A stretch of DNA of 64,000 nucleotides, from contig NZ_WEIC01000004.1 of NCBI RefSeq assembly GCF_009184395.1, positions 233,762-297,761 on the forward strand, in the 5' to 3' direction. Of the stretch, positions 35,320-45,800 are shown piece after piece. This DNA comes from Amylibacter sp. SFDW26. Its GTDB lineage: Bacteria > Pseudomonadota > Alphaproteobacteria > Rhodobacterales > Rhodobacteraceae. Positions within the stretch are counted from its first letter, which is position 1, and each line of letters begins with the position of its first letter. The position numbers were made by a program, and so were the translations under genes. The notes beneath the pieces were generated by a model. It was not told where the DNA came from. It saw only the letters and a list, made by a program, of their open reading frames with translations, and made no database searches.

Positions 35320-36267
35320 ATGCCATCAAACCAAACGCATCAGTGCCCTCTTTGTCGAAATGATGAAGTTGAACTATACGCAGAGGCTAAAGATGTTGAA
35401 TATGCGACCACTTCCGACACTTATTCATTTTACAATTGTAGGGCCTGCGATATCTTGTTCGTTTCTCCAATGTTGGATGATCAACTTGATCTAATTTACC
35501 CCAGTAATTACTATGCCTTTGGTGGGGCACAAGAAACATTAGCGCAAAAAATAAAAAACTATTTAGATTTACGATTATTCAGAAAAATCACTGACCATTT
35601 TCCACAAAACACAGCATTAAATATTTTAGATGTTGGTGGTGGTGACGGGTGGCTTTTGGATTTGTTCAAACAAATGGATCGCAAATTTGGTGAAACTTGG
35701 GTTGTGGATTTAGACCAAAAAGCCCAAGAAAAGGCGATTGCGAAAGGTCATAATTTTCATTTGGGGCCTATTGAAATGTTCACCTATGATGGCAAGTTTG
35801 ATGTTATCCTTATGCTAAACCTTATTGAACATGTGAAAGATCCTCGTGCCGTTCTATTACAAATAAAATCTCTGCTCAGCGGGAATGGTTGTGTCTTAAT
35901 TAAAACACCAAACTTCAATTCTCTGGATGCGAAATTATTCAAGAATAATAATTGGGGTGGTTTTCATACGCCGCGCCATTTTGTGCTCTTCACGCAATCA
36001 AGTTTTGAAAGCTTAGCACAAGAGGTTGGCTTGAAAGTCACGCAGTCCCAACTGACCCAAGGCGCGCCATTTTGGGCCGTATCTGTTACAGCTTTAGCTC
36101 AGAAATATGGCTTGATCAAAGTAGATTATTCCAAAGGTATGCATCGCCATTGGTTATATAAAGTTTCAACGCTGTTGGGAGCGGCATTTGATATTTTGCG
36201 TGGCCCATTCTCCGATACATCCCAAATGTTCATAACACTGAGCCATAGCGATGATAGTAAGAATTAA
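35320..36267 (+). CDS. Class I SAM methyltransferase with N-terminal zinc-finger-like motif
   Basis: A 315-residue protein. The N-terminus has CPLC...CRAC, two cysteine pairs that could bind zinc. The methyltransferase core begins at about 105 with NILDVGGGDGWLLDLF and contains MLNLIEHVKDP. This arrangement is common in methyltransferases of polysaccharide clusters. It lies 34 bp after the desaturase and 92 bp before gtrB, so it probably belongs to the same surface-modification group. Confidence 0.83.
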   Translation: MPSNQTHQCPLCRNDEVELYAEAKDVEYATTSDTYSFYNCRACDILFVSPMLDDQLDLIYPSNYYAFGGAQETLAQKIKNYLDLRLFRKITDHFPQNTALNILDVGGGDGWLLDLFKQMDRKFGETWVVDLDQKAQEKAIAKGHNFHLGPIEMFTYDGKFDVILMLNLIEHVKDPRAVLLQIKSLLSGNGCVLIKTPNFNSLDAKLFKNNNWGGFHTPRHFVLFTQSSFESLAQEVGLKVTQSQLTQGAPFWAVSVTALAQKYGLIKVDYSKGMHRHWLYKVSTLLGAAFDILRGPFSDTSQMFITLSHSDDSKN

Positions 36268-36359
36268 GCTGGCTTGTTAATCCATCTATGAATGCTTGAT
36301 TTTTATGGGGTGAGCCGTTTTAGTGATGCACAATACCTCTGATGCAGTGAAGGAAGCCA

Positions 36360-37331
36360 ATGTCTTCAAAATATAGTTTTGTTATTCCCTTCATGAACGA
36401 AGAAGATGTTCTGCCATTACTCATAAAACGCTTGCGTAGGGTTATTGATGACCTTGATGCTTCTGCCGAAGTGATATTTGTTGATGACGGCAGTAAAGAT
36501 AAGAGTGCGGCTATTATTGCAAAAGCAATTAACGCTAATCCAGAAATGAAACTGATACGGCTATCTCGTAATTTCGGACATCAGATAGCTGTAACTGCGG
36601 GATTGAATAAAGCTTCTGGTGAAGCCATCATTATCATGGATGCGGACTTACAAGACCCACCTGAGGTTGTCCATGAGTTGATTGCGAGTTGGAAAGAGGG
36701 CAATGAAATTGTGCATGCTCAACGAAACCGCAGGCAAGGGGAAACTTGGTTTAAAAAGAAATCAGCAATGGTTTTTTACAGTATTCTTAAACGCCTTTCA
36801 TCAATTGATATACCGCGCGATGTAGGTGATTTTCGCTTGATTGATGCGAAAGTTTTGAATGCTTTTCGCCAAATGCCAGAAAGGGATCGATTTTTACGAG
36901 GAATGTTTTCGTGGGTTGGTTTCAAACAGTCGATTGTGCGTTTTGATCGGGATGAACGCGAGGCTGGTGTCACGAAATACCCGCTAGGTAAAATGATGAA
37001 ATTGGCTATTGATGGACTCGTAGGGTTTTCTGATGCGCCCTTACGTCTTGCTTTGTGGATGGGGGTGCTGGTGTCTGTTGGTGCTATTTCATATGGGCTT
37101 TATATTTTGATCATCGCGATGTTTACAGATCAACTTGTCGCTGGTTGGGCCTCGACTGTAGTCATCTTATCGTTTCTAAGCGGCATGAACTTACTGATTA
37201 GCGGTGTTATAGGTTTATATGTTGGTCGGATTCACAATGAAGCTAAGCAACGCCCTTTGTATTTTGTTTTAGAAGAAGTTGAAGCAGTTATTCCAACTCC
37301 CAAAGGTAAACGTGCTCATGTCAAAGGATGA
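36360..37331 (+). CDS. GtrB-type family 2 glycosyltransferase (undecaprenyl-phosphate sugar synthase)
   Basis: A 323-residue enzyme that transfers a sugar from a nucleotide sugar to undecaprenyl phosphate. The GT2 domain shows FVDDGSKD, MDADLQDPP and the RNFGHQ segment; two C-terminal membrane helices (about 228-290) anchor it. It is followed by gtrA two genes later and a large polytopic glycosyltransferase. Together they form a Gtr-like three-part system: GtrB charges the lipid, GtrA flips it and the last enzyme decorates a surface glycan. Confidence 0.88.
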   Translation: MSSKYSFVIPFMNEEDVLPLLIKRLRRVIDDLDASAEVIFVDDGSKDKSAAIIAKAINANPEMKLIRLSRNFGHQIAVTAGLNKASGEAIIIMDADLQDPPEVVHELIASWKEGNEIVHAQRNRRQGETWFKKKSAMVFYSILKRLSSIDIPRDVGDFRLIDAKVLNAFRQMPERDRFLRGMFSWVGFKQSIVRFDRDEREAGVTKYPLGKMMKLAIDGLVGFSDAPLRLALWMGVLVSVGAISYGLYILIIAMFTDQLVAGWASTVVILSFLSGMNLLISGVIGLYVGRIHNEAKQRPLYFVLEEVEAVIPTPKGKRAHVKG

Positions 37332-38010
37332 ATTTGACGAATACCGGGATAATTACGTTGAGACAGTTGAGAAATCCGTGGAGTTCTCAGGTTTACGTCA
37401 TAGTTTTTTCCAAGAATCCAAAGCTTTAATAATAAAAGATCTAATAGAGCAGTATTTACCTGATAATTCTCGTAAAACACTTTTGGATGTGGGTTGTGGC
37501 GTCGGGGCTTTACACCCATACATAGATAAGATGTTTACTAAAATTCATGGTGTGGATGTATCTGCTGAAAGCATAACTAAAGCCAAGATTAATAACCCTA
37601 TGCACGATTATCAGTATTACGAAGGTCATACTCTACCCTTTGCTGATAATTCCGTTGATATGTCACTAGCAGTTTGTGTGATGCATCACGTACCGACAAA
37701 TCTCTGGGATAACTTTCTGTCTGAAAAAACACGTGTCGTGCGGCCAGGCGGGTTGGTTTGCTTGATCGAACACAATCCTATCAACCCGGCAACGCGACTG
37801 TCTGTGGCACGTTGTCCCTTTGATGAAGATGCTGTTCTACTCGGTGCACGTCCAATGCGAAAACGTTTACGCCAAGCTAATCTTGATTGTGTTAAGACAA
37901 GGCATTTTGTTTTTTTTCCCACAAACAAACCAATTATACGATCTATTGAACGTCGGATAGGGTGGTTGCCGTTGGGGGCACAATATGCGGCGATTGGAAT
38001 TCCTAGATGA
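37318..38010 (+). CDS. Class I SAM methyltransferase within the gtr group
   Basis: A 230-residue methyltransferase with motif I LLDVGCGVGALHPYI, the acidic end HGVDVS, and MSLAVCVMHHVP. The ATG at 37318 (MSKDEF) is preferred over the frame's earlier ATG at 37279, which lies deeper in gtrB. The chosen start still overlaps gtrB by 14 bp, and the end overlaps gtrA by 4 bp (ATGA), so expression is tightly coupled. It may methylate the sugar that the Gtr proteins transfer. Confidence 0.85.
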   Translation: MSKDEFDEYRDNYVETVEKSVEFSGLRHSFFQESKALIIKDLIEQYLPDNSRKTLLDVGCGVGALHPYIDKMFTKIHGVDVSAESITKAKINNPMHDYQYYEGHTLPFADNSVDMSLAVCVMHHVPTNLWDNFLSEKTRVVRPGGLVCLIEHNPINPATRLSVARCPFDEDAVLLGARPMRKRLRQANLDCVKTRHFVFFPTNKPIIRSIERRIGWLPLGAQYAAIGIPR

Positions 38011-38387
38011 TAAATAAAGCAGGTTTACTTCAAGTATTACGCTTTGTAACAATCGGCGGTGGAGCCGCCATTATATATTTCATTCTGGCCTTAACGCTAG
38101 ACCGCTTGTTTGATCTGGCGACAATATGGGCATCCTTTTTAGCGTTCGTATTTTCGGCTGTATTTTCATTTGTAGGGCATAGGTGTTTTACATTCTCACC
38201 AACACAAACCTCCAAAAAACAAATGTTTAGGTTTATGATATCTACAATCATCGGGTTGTTGCTTTCTACAATTATCCCAATTCTTTTACAGACGCAGGCC
38301 CCTATAGTATCCTATATAACAGTCTTAATTACAGTGCCTGTCGTGTCGTTCATTCTCTTAAAGTTTTTCGTTTTTTCAGAAGTATAA
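38007..38387 (+). CDS. GtrA-family membrane protein
   Basis: A 126-residue protein with four membrane helices, the full GtrA/DPMS domain. Landmarks are LLQVLRFVTIGGGAAIIYF at the start and the SFVGHRCFTF segment after helix 2. GtrA proteins are thought to flip undecaprenyl-phosphate-linked sugars to the periplasmic side. The start overlaps the methyltransferase stop, and the large glycosyltransferase follows in 8 bp. Confidence 0.9.
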   Translation: MINKAGLLQVLRFVTIGGGAAIIYFILALTLDRLFDLATIWASFLAFVFSAVFSFVGHRCFTFSPTQTSKKQMFRFMISTIIGLLLSTIIPILLQTQAPIVSYITVLITVPVVSFILLKFFVFSEV

Positions 38388-38394
38388 ATCACCC

Positions 38395-39915
38395 ATGTCA
38401 AAACCATACCAACTCCCTACCATCCTTTCATTTATATCGGTCCTTTTACTTTGTTCCTATATGCTTGGGGATGGCCAATTAAATCATGATACCAGTTGGT
38501 ATCTAATCTCAACAGGTTGGTGGTTGGAAGGTGTGCGCATTTATGATGAAATACTAGAATTGAACCCACCACTTGCTTATTACTTAACTGTGCCACCCGT
38601 TTATGTGTCCCAAGTCTTTAATTGGAATGCAGTGACCGTAATGAAGGTCTATGTATTAGTAATTGCAACAATTTCTGTGCTTTGGGCTCATTTTATATTA
38701 ACCCGCAATCAATTGCATTCAAGCGCCCAGGTTGCGGCGCTGACAATCGGTGCTAGCTTTGCCTTAATGATTGTGCCAATTCATAATTTTGCGCAACGCG
38801 AACATTTAATGGTTTTATTTGCTTGGCCTTATGTAGCATTAAGTCTTTCCAAGCCAATGCATGTCGATTTACCTCAAAAGCATATTATTGCAATTGGTTT
38901 ATTTGCTGCTCTCGGTTTTGCGATAAAACCTTACTTTCTTGCAATCCCACTTTGTATAACCATGGCTCATTGCGTCTATGCACGATCTCTTCGGCCAATA
39001 GCCAGCACATTGAATGTAACGGTTCTTGTATTCTGCATCCTTTATGTGTTGGCTTCATTGTTTTTACATCCAGAATATTTCAACAATATCATCCCACAAA
39101 CGGTGCTGACATATGGGGCATATGAAGAGGGCTTTCTAATTGTAATTAGAAAGGGGGCCTCTGTGATATCTCTGATGATATTTGCACTCCTTGTCGCATT
39201 CCTGTTGCCATCAATTAAAAAATCCTCCTTTTCTGCTTCGGTTTGTGCTGCTGCTTGCTTAGGTGGGCTCGGTTCTTATTTGATACAGTCGAAGGGATGG
39301 GGGTATCAAATAATTCCATTTCAATCGTTCGCATTTATATTTCTAGCCTGGCTTACGATTTCGTTATTCGAAGATATAAAAACACGACTGTACGGTTTTT
39401 TAATTGGGACTGCTTCTTTAGCGCTTATTCTCGTACCTGCACTTAAAAATGGAACGTATGAGAATCCATTCTATAAACAGTTTGCCCAACATTTTTCATG
39501 CCCTGCAGGTGCGCGGAGCTACCAGGTGTTTGGCTCGAACGTATCCCCCAGTTTCCCTCTCGCAAACTTTGCGAATGCTACGCCAGCAAATCGCGCCCCA
39601 GGATTATGGATATTCCCTGGCGTCATCCATCAGTTGGAAAATGTCACGGATGATACCGAGCGTATGGCTTTGAATGCAGCTATTGAACAATCCCGTAAAA
39701 CTGTCGTCGACGACTTTATGCGCGTCCACCCACAATTAATTATTGTCGATGTGCGCGATCATAAATCTTACTTTCAAGGTTCATCATTTGATTACATTGA
39801 TTACTTCAAAGGTGATGAGCGTTTCAAATTGGCTTGGGTAAAATACAAGCTTGTTGATGAGTTTCAAGGGTTTCAAACTTACCGTCGAAAAGGATGTGTT
39901 AACGAATTAAGCTAA
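38395..39915 (+). CDS. Polytopic membrane glycosyltransferase (GT-C fold, ArnT/PMT-like)
   Basis: A 506-residue membrane protein with about ten helices. The first periplasmic loop carries Asp in NHDTSWYL and LELNPPLAYYLTVP, a pattern typical of GT-C enzymes that use lipid-linked sugars. A soluble C-terminal part of about 120 residues follows. It would receive the undecaprenyl-phosphate sugar made by GtrB and flipped by GtrA, and attach it to a surface glycan or protein. No terminator is visible after it. Confidence 0.8.
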   Translation: MSKPYQLPTILSFISVLLLCSYMLGDGQLNHDTSWYLISTGWWLEGVRIYDEILELNPPLAYYLTVPPVYVSQVFNWNAVTVMKVYVLVIATISVLWAHFILTRNQLHSSAQVAALTIGASFALMIVPIHNFAQREHLMVLFAWPYVALSLSKPMHVDLPQKHIIAIGLFAALGFAIKPYFLAIPLCITMAHCVYARSLRPIASTLNVTVLVFCILYVLASLFLHPEYFNNIIPQTVLTYGAYEEGFLIVIRKGASVISLMIFALLVAFLLPSIKKSSFSASVCAAACLGGLGSYLIQSKGWGYQIIPFQSFAFIFLAWLTISLFEDIKTRLYGFLIGTASLALILVPALKNGTYENPFYKQFAQHFSCPAGARSYQVFGSNVSPSFPLANFANATPANRAPGLWIFPGVIHQLENVTDDTERMALNAAIEQSRKTVVDDFMRVHPQLIIVDVRDHKSYFQGSSFDYIDYFKGDERFKLAWVKYKLVDEFQGFQTYRRKGCVNELS

Positions 39916-40232
39916 TAGGTATTCGAAAATACGTATAGATATGTCGTACAATCCTTAAAGGGAATGCCGTAGATCTTCCATTCTTCTTTAAGTCATTTTA
40001 CCCATTTGGATCCGACAATATCAACCCTCAACTTTAAAACACGAACTGCTACCAACTTAATATTCAAGTTTCTAGGCACAGAGAATGACTGCTTTGCGGA
40101 GGTTGTAGTATTTCAAATAGCCGGGGCTGATGTCGGCTTAGGGCCGAAAGCTGATTTAATATCGAGGGGTTATCTTTCACGCATTTTTTGCCCAAAGGCA
40201 AAGCTATGTGTCCATAAAGGCAAAGGTCTGCA
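39916..40232. other. Spacer between convergent genes with a possible repeat relic
   Basis: This 317-bp gap separates convergent genes, so no promoter is expected for either. It holds GC-richer patches (for example GCCGGGGCTGATGTCGGCTTAGGGCCGAAAG-like text near 40120-40150) that look like remains of a dispersed element rather than a gene. The shadow frame over it (40006-40341) is not credible. Confidence 0.35.
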
Positions 40233-42080
40233 TCAAAAAGGCAAAACCTTGTGGCATTTTACAGGAAATATGGATGGCCAAATTAACTTTATACTCGATC
40301 CGTTCGATGAACTTGATAGTTCCAATTCGGCACCAATCTGATCTGCGCGACGCTGCATTCCCATTATTCCATGCCCAGAGTTTTGTTGGTTAACTTTGGT
40401 TAAATCAAACCCTTTACCATTGTCACTAATAGTGACTGATGTTGCATCCGATGCGACGGTAATATGTGTGGCTTCACCGTGCTTAATGACATTCGTGATT
40501 GCTTCTTGAACAATGCGCAGAAGGTTCAGGTTTTGTGATGGCCCTGGTTGCGGCAGCTTGGGTTCATCGGCAATTTGCCAGTTAAACTCCAAGCCATGTT
40601 CTGCCAGCAGATCTTCTAGCCTTGTGCGTAACATACCTAAAAGTGTCGAAATACTGTCTTCTGTTTCCAAACTGTCCAACATTAATGCTAGATCGCGTAG
40701 AGCGTCTTCTAAGGCTTTTTTCAAAGTGGTATCTGTAACCTTTTTATTCTCCATATAGGCCAAAGCACTGACCAGCTGACCACCCAACCCATCATGCAAA
40801 TCCAGCATGATGCGTTTACGTTCCTCATCAATCACTTTGCCTTTTTCGGCAATGGCAAGTTTTTCGAAACTCTCTGTTAATTCTGTTGTTTTTTCTTCAA
40901 TCACGCGCTGTTGTGAAAGTGTTAGGCTTTCATACCGCGTCAGGGATTGGATCAAGTCGGAAATGATCAACCACAAACAGACAGAAGTCATGATAATGGG
41001 CATAAAGTGAAACAGTGGTTGATTGCGAATTGGAAAATTCAGAACATGGAAACACAGAGCGTAAAATCCCAGTGCTGCAGACAAAGACAAACAGGTGAAA
41101 AATAAATAGAAATCCCTTTGTTTGATTTTTGAGCGGTTGCGCCAAAACACCATAAGAATACTCATAGCGAAAACAGCTGTGCCAAATCCAAGAGCGGTTG
41201 CAAGTGTAAAGGCATAGGCTTCGGGGATTATTAAAATGCTTAACACATACAGGCTTAAAAATATCAAATACAAACGTTCATGGCTGGGTATGATTGCATC
41301 CAGAAAACGGTTGGAGAATTTTAAGAGCAAATAGACATAGGCTGATACCGAAAAGGGCCATAAGCCCGACCAGTATTTATAGGGCAAGCGGCTGGTATCC
41401 ATGCTGTAATGCACCAAAAAGATACAAGCCACGACACAAGACAAGCACAACCATAAATAGGTGTGGTTGATCTTTTGCGAAAGTGCCAACGCCCCCAATG
41501 CAATTGACAAAATAAGCATAATGCCCAAACCAAACCGCGCGGCATAGACGCTGGTGGCATATCGCCAGTTATAGGCAGGCTTTAAAACCGCAGCAGCACC
41601 CAGATAGAATGGGTGAAGATCAACGCCTTCTTGCGGATAGCCTGCCAATGTAAATTGCACAGTATTTGCACCTGCCAGCAAAAGCGATGCGGGGACTGTG
41701 ATAAAAACTGGATGGTTCCAGTAACGTTTTGGCGCTTCCATCCCAGTATCAAACACCCGTAATGCATGTCCGTTCAGCGTAATCTGCGCGTCATCTGCAA
41801 GTTTGGGGATGTATAAAGCCTGCACCATATTGGGTGCTTTATCCAATGTCACAGTAAACTGTAAATCTTGCCGCTCTACGCCCACATCATTACGCATCTT
41901 GGAATGATACGGCAGAGATTGTGCTGCACACTCCCCATCTGTACAGAGCTGCCCGTCAGACACCAAATACGCGCCCTCAATAGGGTCAATCCGACCAACG
42001 TTAAAAAACAAAAGAACAGTAAGAAGCACTGTGACCCATGCGGAAATGCCAATGAATAATTTGATATTAGGCCAGTTCAC
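40233..42080 (-). CDS. Membrane sensor histidine kinase (NarX/DesK-like, 7TM)
   Basis: A 615-residue kinase. An N-terminal helix (about 8-27) is followed by a periplasmic beta-sandwich-like sensor domain (28-175) and seven membrane helices (about 178-378), an arrangement like 7TMR-DISM sensors. A coiled coil leads to the HisKA_3 dimerisation helix with the phosphorylated His429 (RIMLDLHDGLGGQL). The HATPase domain shows the N box QEAITNVIKHGEA and DNGKGFD. The start overlaps the response-regulator stop (ATGA). It senses an unknown external signal and is likely to control the divergent adhesin gene. Confidence 0.9.
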   Translation of the reverse strand: MNWPNIKLFIGISAWVTVLLTVLLFFNVGRIDPIEGAYLVSDGQLCTDGECAAQSLPYHSKMRNDVGVERQDLQFTVTLDKAPNMVQALYIPKLADDAQITLNGHALRVFDTGMEAPKRYWNHPVFITVPASLLLAGANTVQFTLAGYPQEGVDLHPFYLGAAAVLKPAYNWRYATSVYAARFGLGIMLILSIALGALALSQKINHTYLWLCLSCVVACIFLVHYSMDTSRLPYKYWSGLWPFSVSAYVYLLLKFSNRFLDAIIPSHERLYLIFLSLYVLSILIIPEAYAFTLATALGFGTAVFAMSILMVFWRNRSKIKQRDFYLFFTCLSLSAALGFYALCFHVLNFPIRNQPLFHFMPIIMTSVCLWLIISDLIQSLTRYESLTLSQQRVIEEKTTELTESFEKLAIAEKGKVIDEERKRIMLDLHDGLGGQLVSALAYMENKKVTDTTLKKALEDALRDLALMLDSLETEDSISTLLGMLRTRLEDLLAEHGLEFNWQIADEPKLPQPGPSQNLNLLRIVQEAITNVIKHGEATHITVASDATSVTISDNGKGFDLTKVNQQNSGHGIMGMQRRADQIGAELELSSSSNGSSIKLIWPSIFPVKCHKVLPF

Positions 42081-42715
42081 AGAATTCCCATTTTCGTCGC
42101 TTGTGCAATTGCTTCTGTATTAGAGCTTACTTCCAGCTTACGGTAAATGTTACTGATGTGATTGCCAACGGTTCCTGTGGAAATATCGAACTGTTCGCCA
42201 ATCTCACGCCGTTTATAACCACGTGCCACAGCCGTTAGGATTTCCACTTCACGCGGGGTTAATGTGATCTCTGGCATCTGCTTTGTCTGGGCTCTATCCA
42301 CCATCGCCAGCAAATGACGCGCAATTTGTGGGCTGATCGGGCTGCCGCCGTTGATCACGGCATGTATATCTGTGCCAATATCCGTCATCGCGCCGCTTTT
42401 CAGGATATAGCCCTTTGCACCTGCCTGAATGGCCTCAATCACACGGCTTTCATCCCCAAAGATCGAAACGATCATCGCATCTACATCCCAATCGGCCTGA
42501 ACACAGGCACGCACCGCATCGATCCCTGATCCATCGGGCAGGCCGATGTCCACCAACACCACACGGGGGCGCAGATCGAACAGCATGTTGATGCCTTGAT
42601 CCAGCGTGGTTGCATGTCCCGCCAGCACAATCCCATCGGTCGCAGCAACCGCATCGCGCAAACGTGCGGCAATGTCGGGGCGATCTTCGATGATCAGGAC
42701 TGGGTGGTCGGACAC
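42077..42715 (-). CDS. NarL/LuxR-family response regulator
   Basis: A two-domain regulator. The receiver has the acidic pair in IIEDRPD and the phosphorylated Asp in VVLVDIGLPDGSG, with Lys in YILKSG. The C-terminal LuxR helix-turn-helix shows LTPREVEILTAVARGYKRRE and STGTVGNHISNIYRKL. The open frame begins with a TTG at 42748, but the GTG at 42715 has AAAAAGG 8 bp upstream and gives 212 residues with Asp56, the usual numbering, so it is preferred. Partner of the kinase that overlaps its 3' end. Confidence 0.88.
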   Translation of the reverse strand: MSDHPVLIIEDRPDIAARLRDAVAATDGIVLAGHATTLDQGINMLFDLRPRVVLVDIGLPDGSGIDAVRACVQADWDVDAMIVSIFGDESRVIEAIQAGAKGYILKSGAMTDIGTDIHAVINGGSPISPQIARHLLAMVDRAQTKQMPEITLTPREVEILTAVARGYKRREIGEQFDISTGTVGNHISNIYRKLEVSSNTEAIAQATKMGIL

Positions 42716-42773
42716 GGATAAAGCCTTTTTCACTGATGTTAGTAGCAATCTAGCAGAGATGCACAGATATCAC

Positions 42774-42791
42774 ATGTGTGAATCCACACAT
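42774..42791. promoter_or_regulatory. Inverted repeat between the response regulator and adhesin genes
   Basis: Perfect 7-bp arms ATGTGTG/CACACAT with a 4-bp centre, in the short gap between divergent starts. It is a plausible binding site for the LuxR-type regulator, which binds such small dyads. No experimental support. Confidence 0.45.
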
Positions 42792-42825
42792 AGGAACATA
42801 TCCTAACCTAACGTAAGTTTACATC

Positions 42826-45800
42826 ATGAGGGGAAATACGTTTTATAAGTCTTTGGTGAGTGGTGTCGTATGGATACGACATCTGTACGTTATATGTACC
42901 TTTATTTTCGTAACGGTATTCACATTATTGAACACAACTCAATCGGCACATGCGACGGTGAGTTGTGAAAACTTTTTTTCCGATACACTTGTTGTTAATT
43001 CCGAACCTTTGGGGCAAGGGACCTGTTCATTTGGTTTACAGCCTCCGAATTTTGGACAGTTTCTTTTACTTCAGCGGAAAACGGATGCGTTGGATGACGG
43101 AATAAATGCCACTGCAACGGGTCTTACTACACAGATTAGGGATAGGACCGGTATTGATTATGTTCCGACTGCAGCATCATGTATTTCTGGCCCTTGTGAT
43201 ATTCGACCAACGTTAAGCAGCCGGGTCGCGCTTTTATGTAATTCACTGTTAAATGCTACGTGTCGATTTAATGTGACCTACACACCGATTTTTGGTACGG
43301 GTTCGAATTTCACCGCTGAATTGGAGGTCAATTACCCCTCTGGAACAATTAGTGCCGTTGTGAATGGTCAAGAATTCAACAGCCCACCAGCGCCACCAGA
43401 AATTGAAGTAGTTTCGTTTCCCAATGGTACAAGCATCACTCCAACGTTTGGATTTCTAGAGGTTGGTAGTTCCACACCAAATCCGCGTCAATTTGATGTT
43501 CAAAATTTGGGCAATCTCGCTCTTAATTTCACTGGTGCGCCCAGAATTGAAATCACGGGTGAGCATGCGGGTGATTTTTCAGTCCTTCGCGACCTTCCAG
43601 CATCCCTTGGCGGCGGACAATTTGATATTCCGGCAACGTCTACTTCTTTTGAGTTGGGATTTCTACCAACCGCAACAGGCACCAGAAACGCAACGGTTAC
43701 GATCCGAAATAATGATGCAGATGAAGGTGTTTATACATTTAATATTACGGGTGAAGGGCTGATCGCAGGCGCACCTGTTGTTCCCGCCCAAATGACGCTC
43801 ACAGTTACCCCACCTGTGGCAAATGCTGGTGTCGATCGCGTATTGCGCTATACGATTACGATGCCTGATCCTGCGCAAAACGCCATTGATCTTGCATTCG
43901 AACATAGTGTTTCGAATGATGTGGATGCGTTAAATGCAGGTGTTACTTTAGATGCTACCAGTCTTCCCGCAAACCCTTGCGGTGCAGGGTCATCCATTGC
44001 CCTATTATCACCGAATTTTATTGGCTTGCGTGGCGGCAATTTAACAGCTGGTGAAAGCTGTTCTTTTGACATCAGACTAAACGTCCCAAACTCAGCACTT
44101 ACAGCTGATCATACTCAATTGACCAGTGATTTACGTACCTTTTCAGCGGGCCAATTGCTGTCCAGTGCTGCTGCTGAATTCACATACACTGTAAATGATG
44201 CGCAAGGGCCGCTCTTTGCTAACCTTCCTGCGGATCAAATCCTGACGGCCAATTCGGGTGAAAATACAGCAAGCTTGGATGTAACGACACTGGGTATCAC
44301 CGCGATAGACAACACAGATGGACCCGTGACACCTGTATTTATGGTTGGCAGTCTCGAACTCGCGGGTGCGTATGATTTCCCGATTGGTGACACGACAGTC
44401 ACCGTTGATGCTGTAGATACGCTTGGAAATGCTGCAATCCAAGAAACGTTCAAGGTTACTGTGAAACCGCCAATAGAATTGGCAACGCTAACCCTTTCTG
44501 TCTTACCAGAAGTAGCTGCAGCAGGTGCGCCGCGAACTTTGCGTTATACCTTATCTCTACGTGATCTTGCGCAACCTGTGACTGCTATCGGTTTTGAACA
44601 TGATGTTGCCTTTGTGGTTGGATCTGTATTCATAGATACGGCACGATTGCCTGCGAATCCTTGTGGTATCGGATCCAGCGCAACGCTTACGAGTCCAAGT
44701 TTCTTGGTTCTAAGAACTGCTGGGTTGAACGCTGGTGAGAGCTGTACGTTTGACATTGGTTTGACTGTGCCCGTTACAACAGCGCAAGGCGTATTCAGCA
44801 ATTTGACGAGCCCCATAAGATCAACGGTCGACGCTGTTGAACGTTCAGGCCCTCAGGTCACTGCCCCCTTTACTATCACCGCTGATACGGATGCGCCTGT
44901 GATTAATAATGTGCCAGCAACCCAAAGTTTGATGACTTCTGGTATAAGCACCTCAAATTTGGATGTAACGACACTGGGTGTCACCGTCACGGATAATGTA
45001 GATGCTGGACTTACACCACTGTTTAGGATTGGCAGTACTATTTTAACTGGTCCATTTGATTTTCCGATTGGGGATACAACGGTCACTATCGATGCCACCG
45101 ATGTAGCGGGAAATACAGCCACACAGGCCAGCTTTAGAGTTCGTGTCGATGACGTTGACGCACCAATAATTACAGCATCTGATATTGCAACGACGCTAAA
45201 TTCTGTTTCGCTAAATGCCACGGTCACAGATAATTCAGGCGAGGTGATTGCCCCCGAATTCGCCATAGCAGGCACGCCGATTACCAGCCCCCATGACTTC
45301 CCGTTGGGTGTCACAACGGTGGATGTCAGTGCAACGGATAGTGCGGGAAATACAGGCACAGCCCAGTTTGATGTGACTGTGACAGACGGCGAGGCGCCTG
45401 TGATATCCAACCTGCCAACCATTGCGACGGCAACAGCGGCATCAGGTGCTACAACAGCCCCAGTGACATGGGCAGAACCAACGGCCAGCGATAATGTGGG
45501 CGTGGTCAGTTTTACATCCACTGCTAATTCTGGTGATGCTTTCCCAGTAGGTCTTAACACGGTGACCTATACAGCCCGCGATGCTGCGGGCAATGAAACT
45601 TCTGAAAGTTTCGATGTGGTTGTGAACCAAGCAAATGTTCTGAGGGTAACAGGTGCGCTTGTGGGTGGCCCCATTGATGTGGGTGATACAGGCACATACC
45701 GCATCACCGTCACCAACCCGAATAATATGGATGCAATTGATGCGAGCATTGCAGCCTTTGTTGGTTCGGTAAGTGCGCCGCTGACAATTACAGGATTGGG

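Noticed and set aside
40006..40341. 111-codon plus-strand frame
   Set aside because: Overlaps the kinase 3' end antisense and has no coding character.
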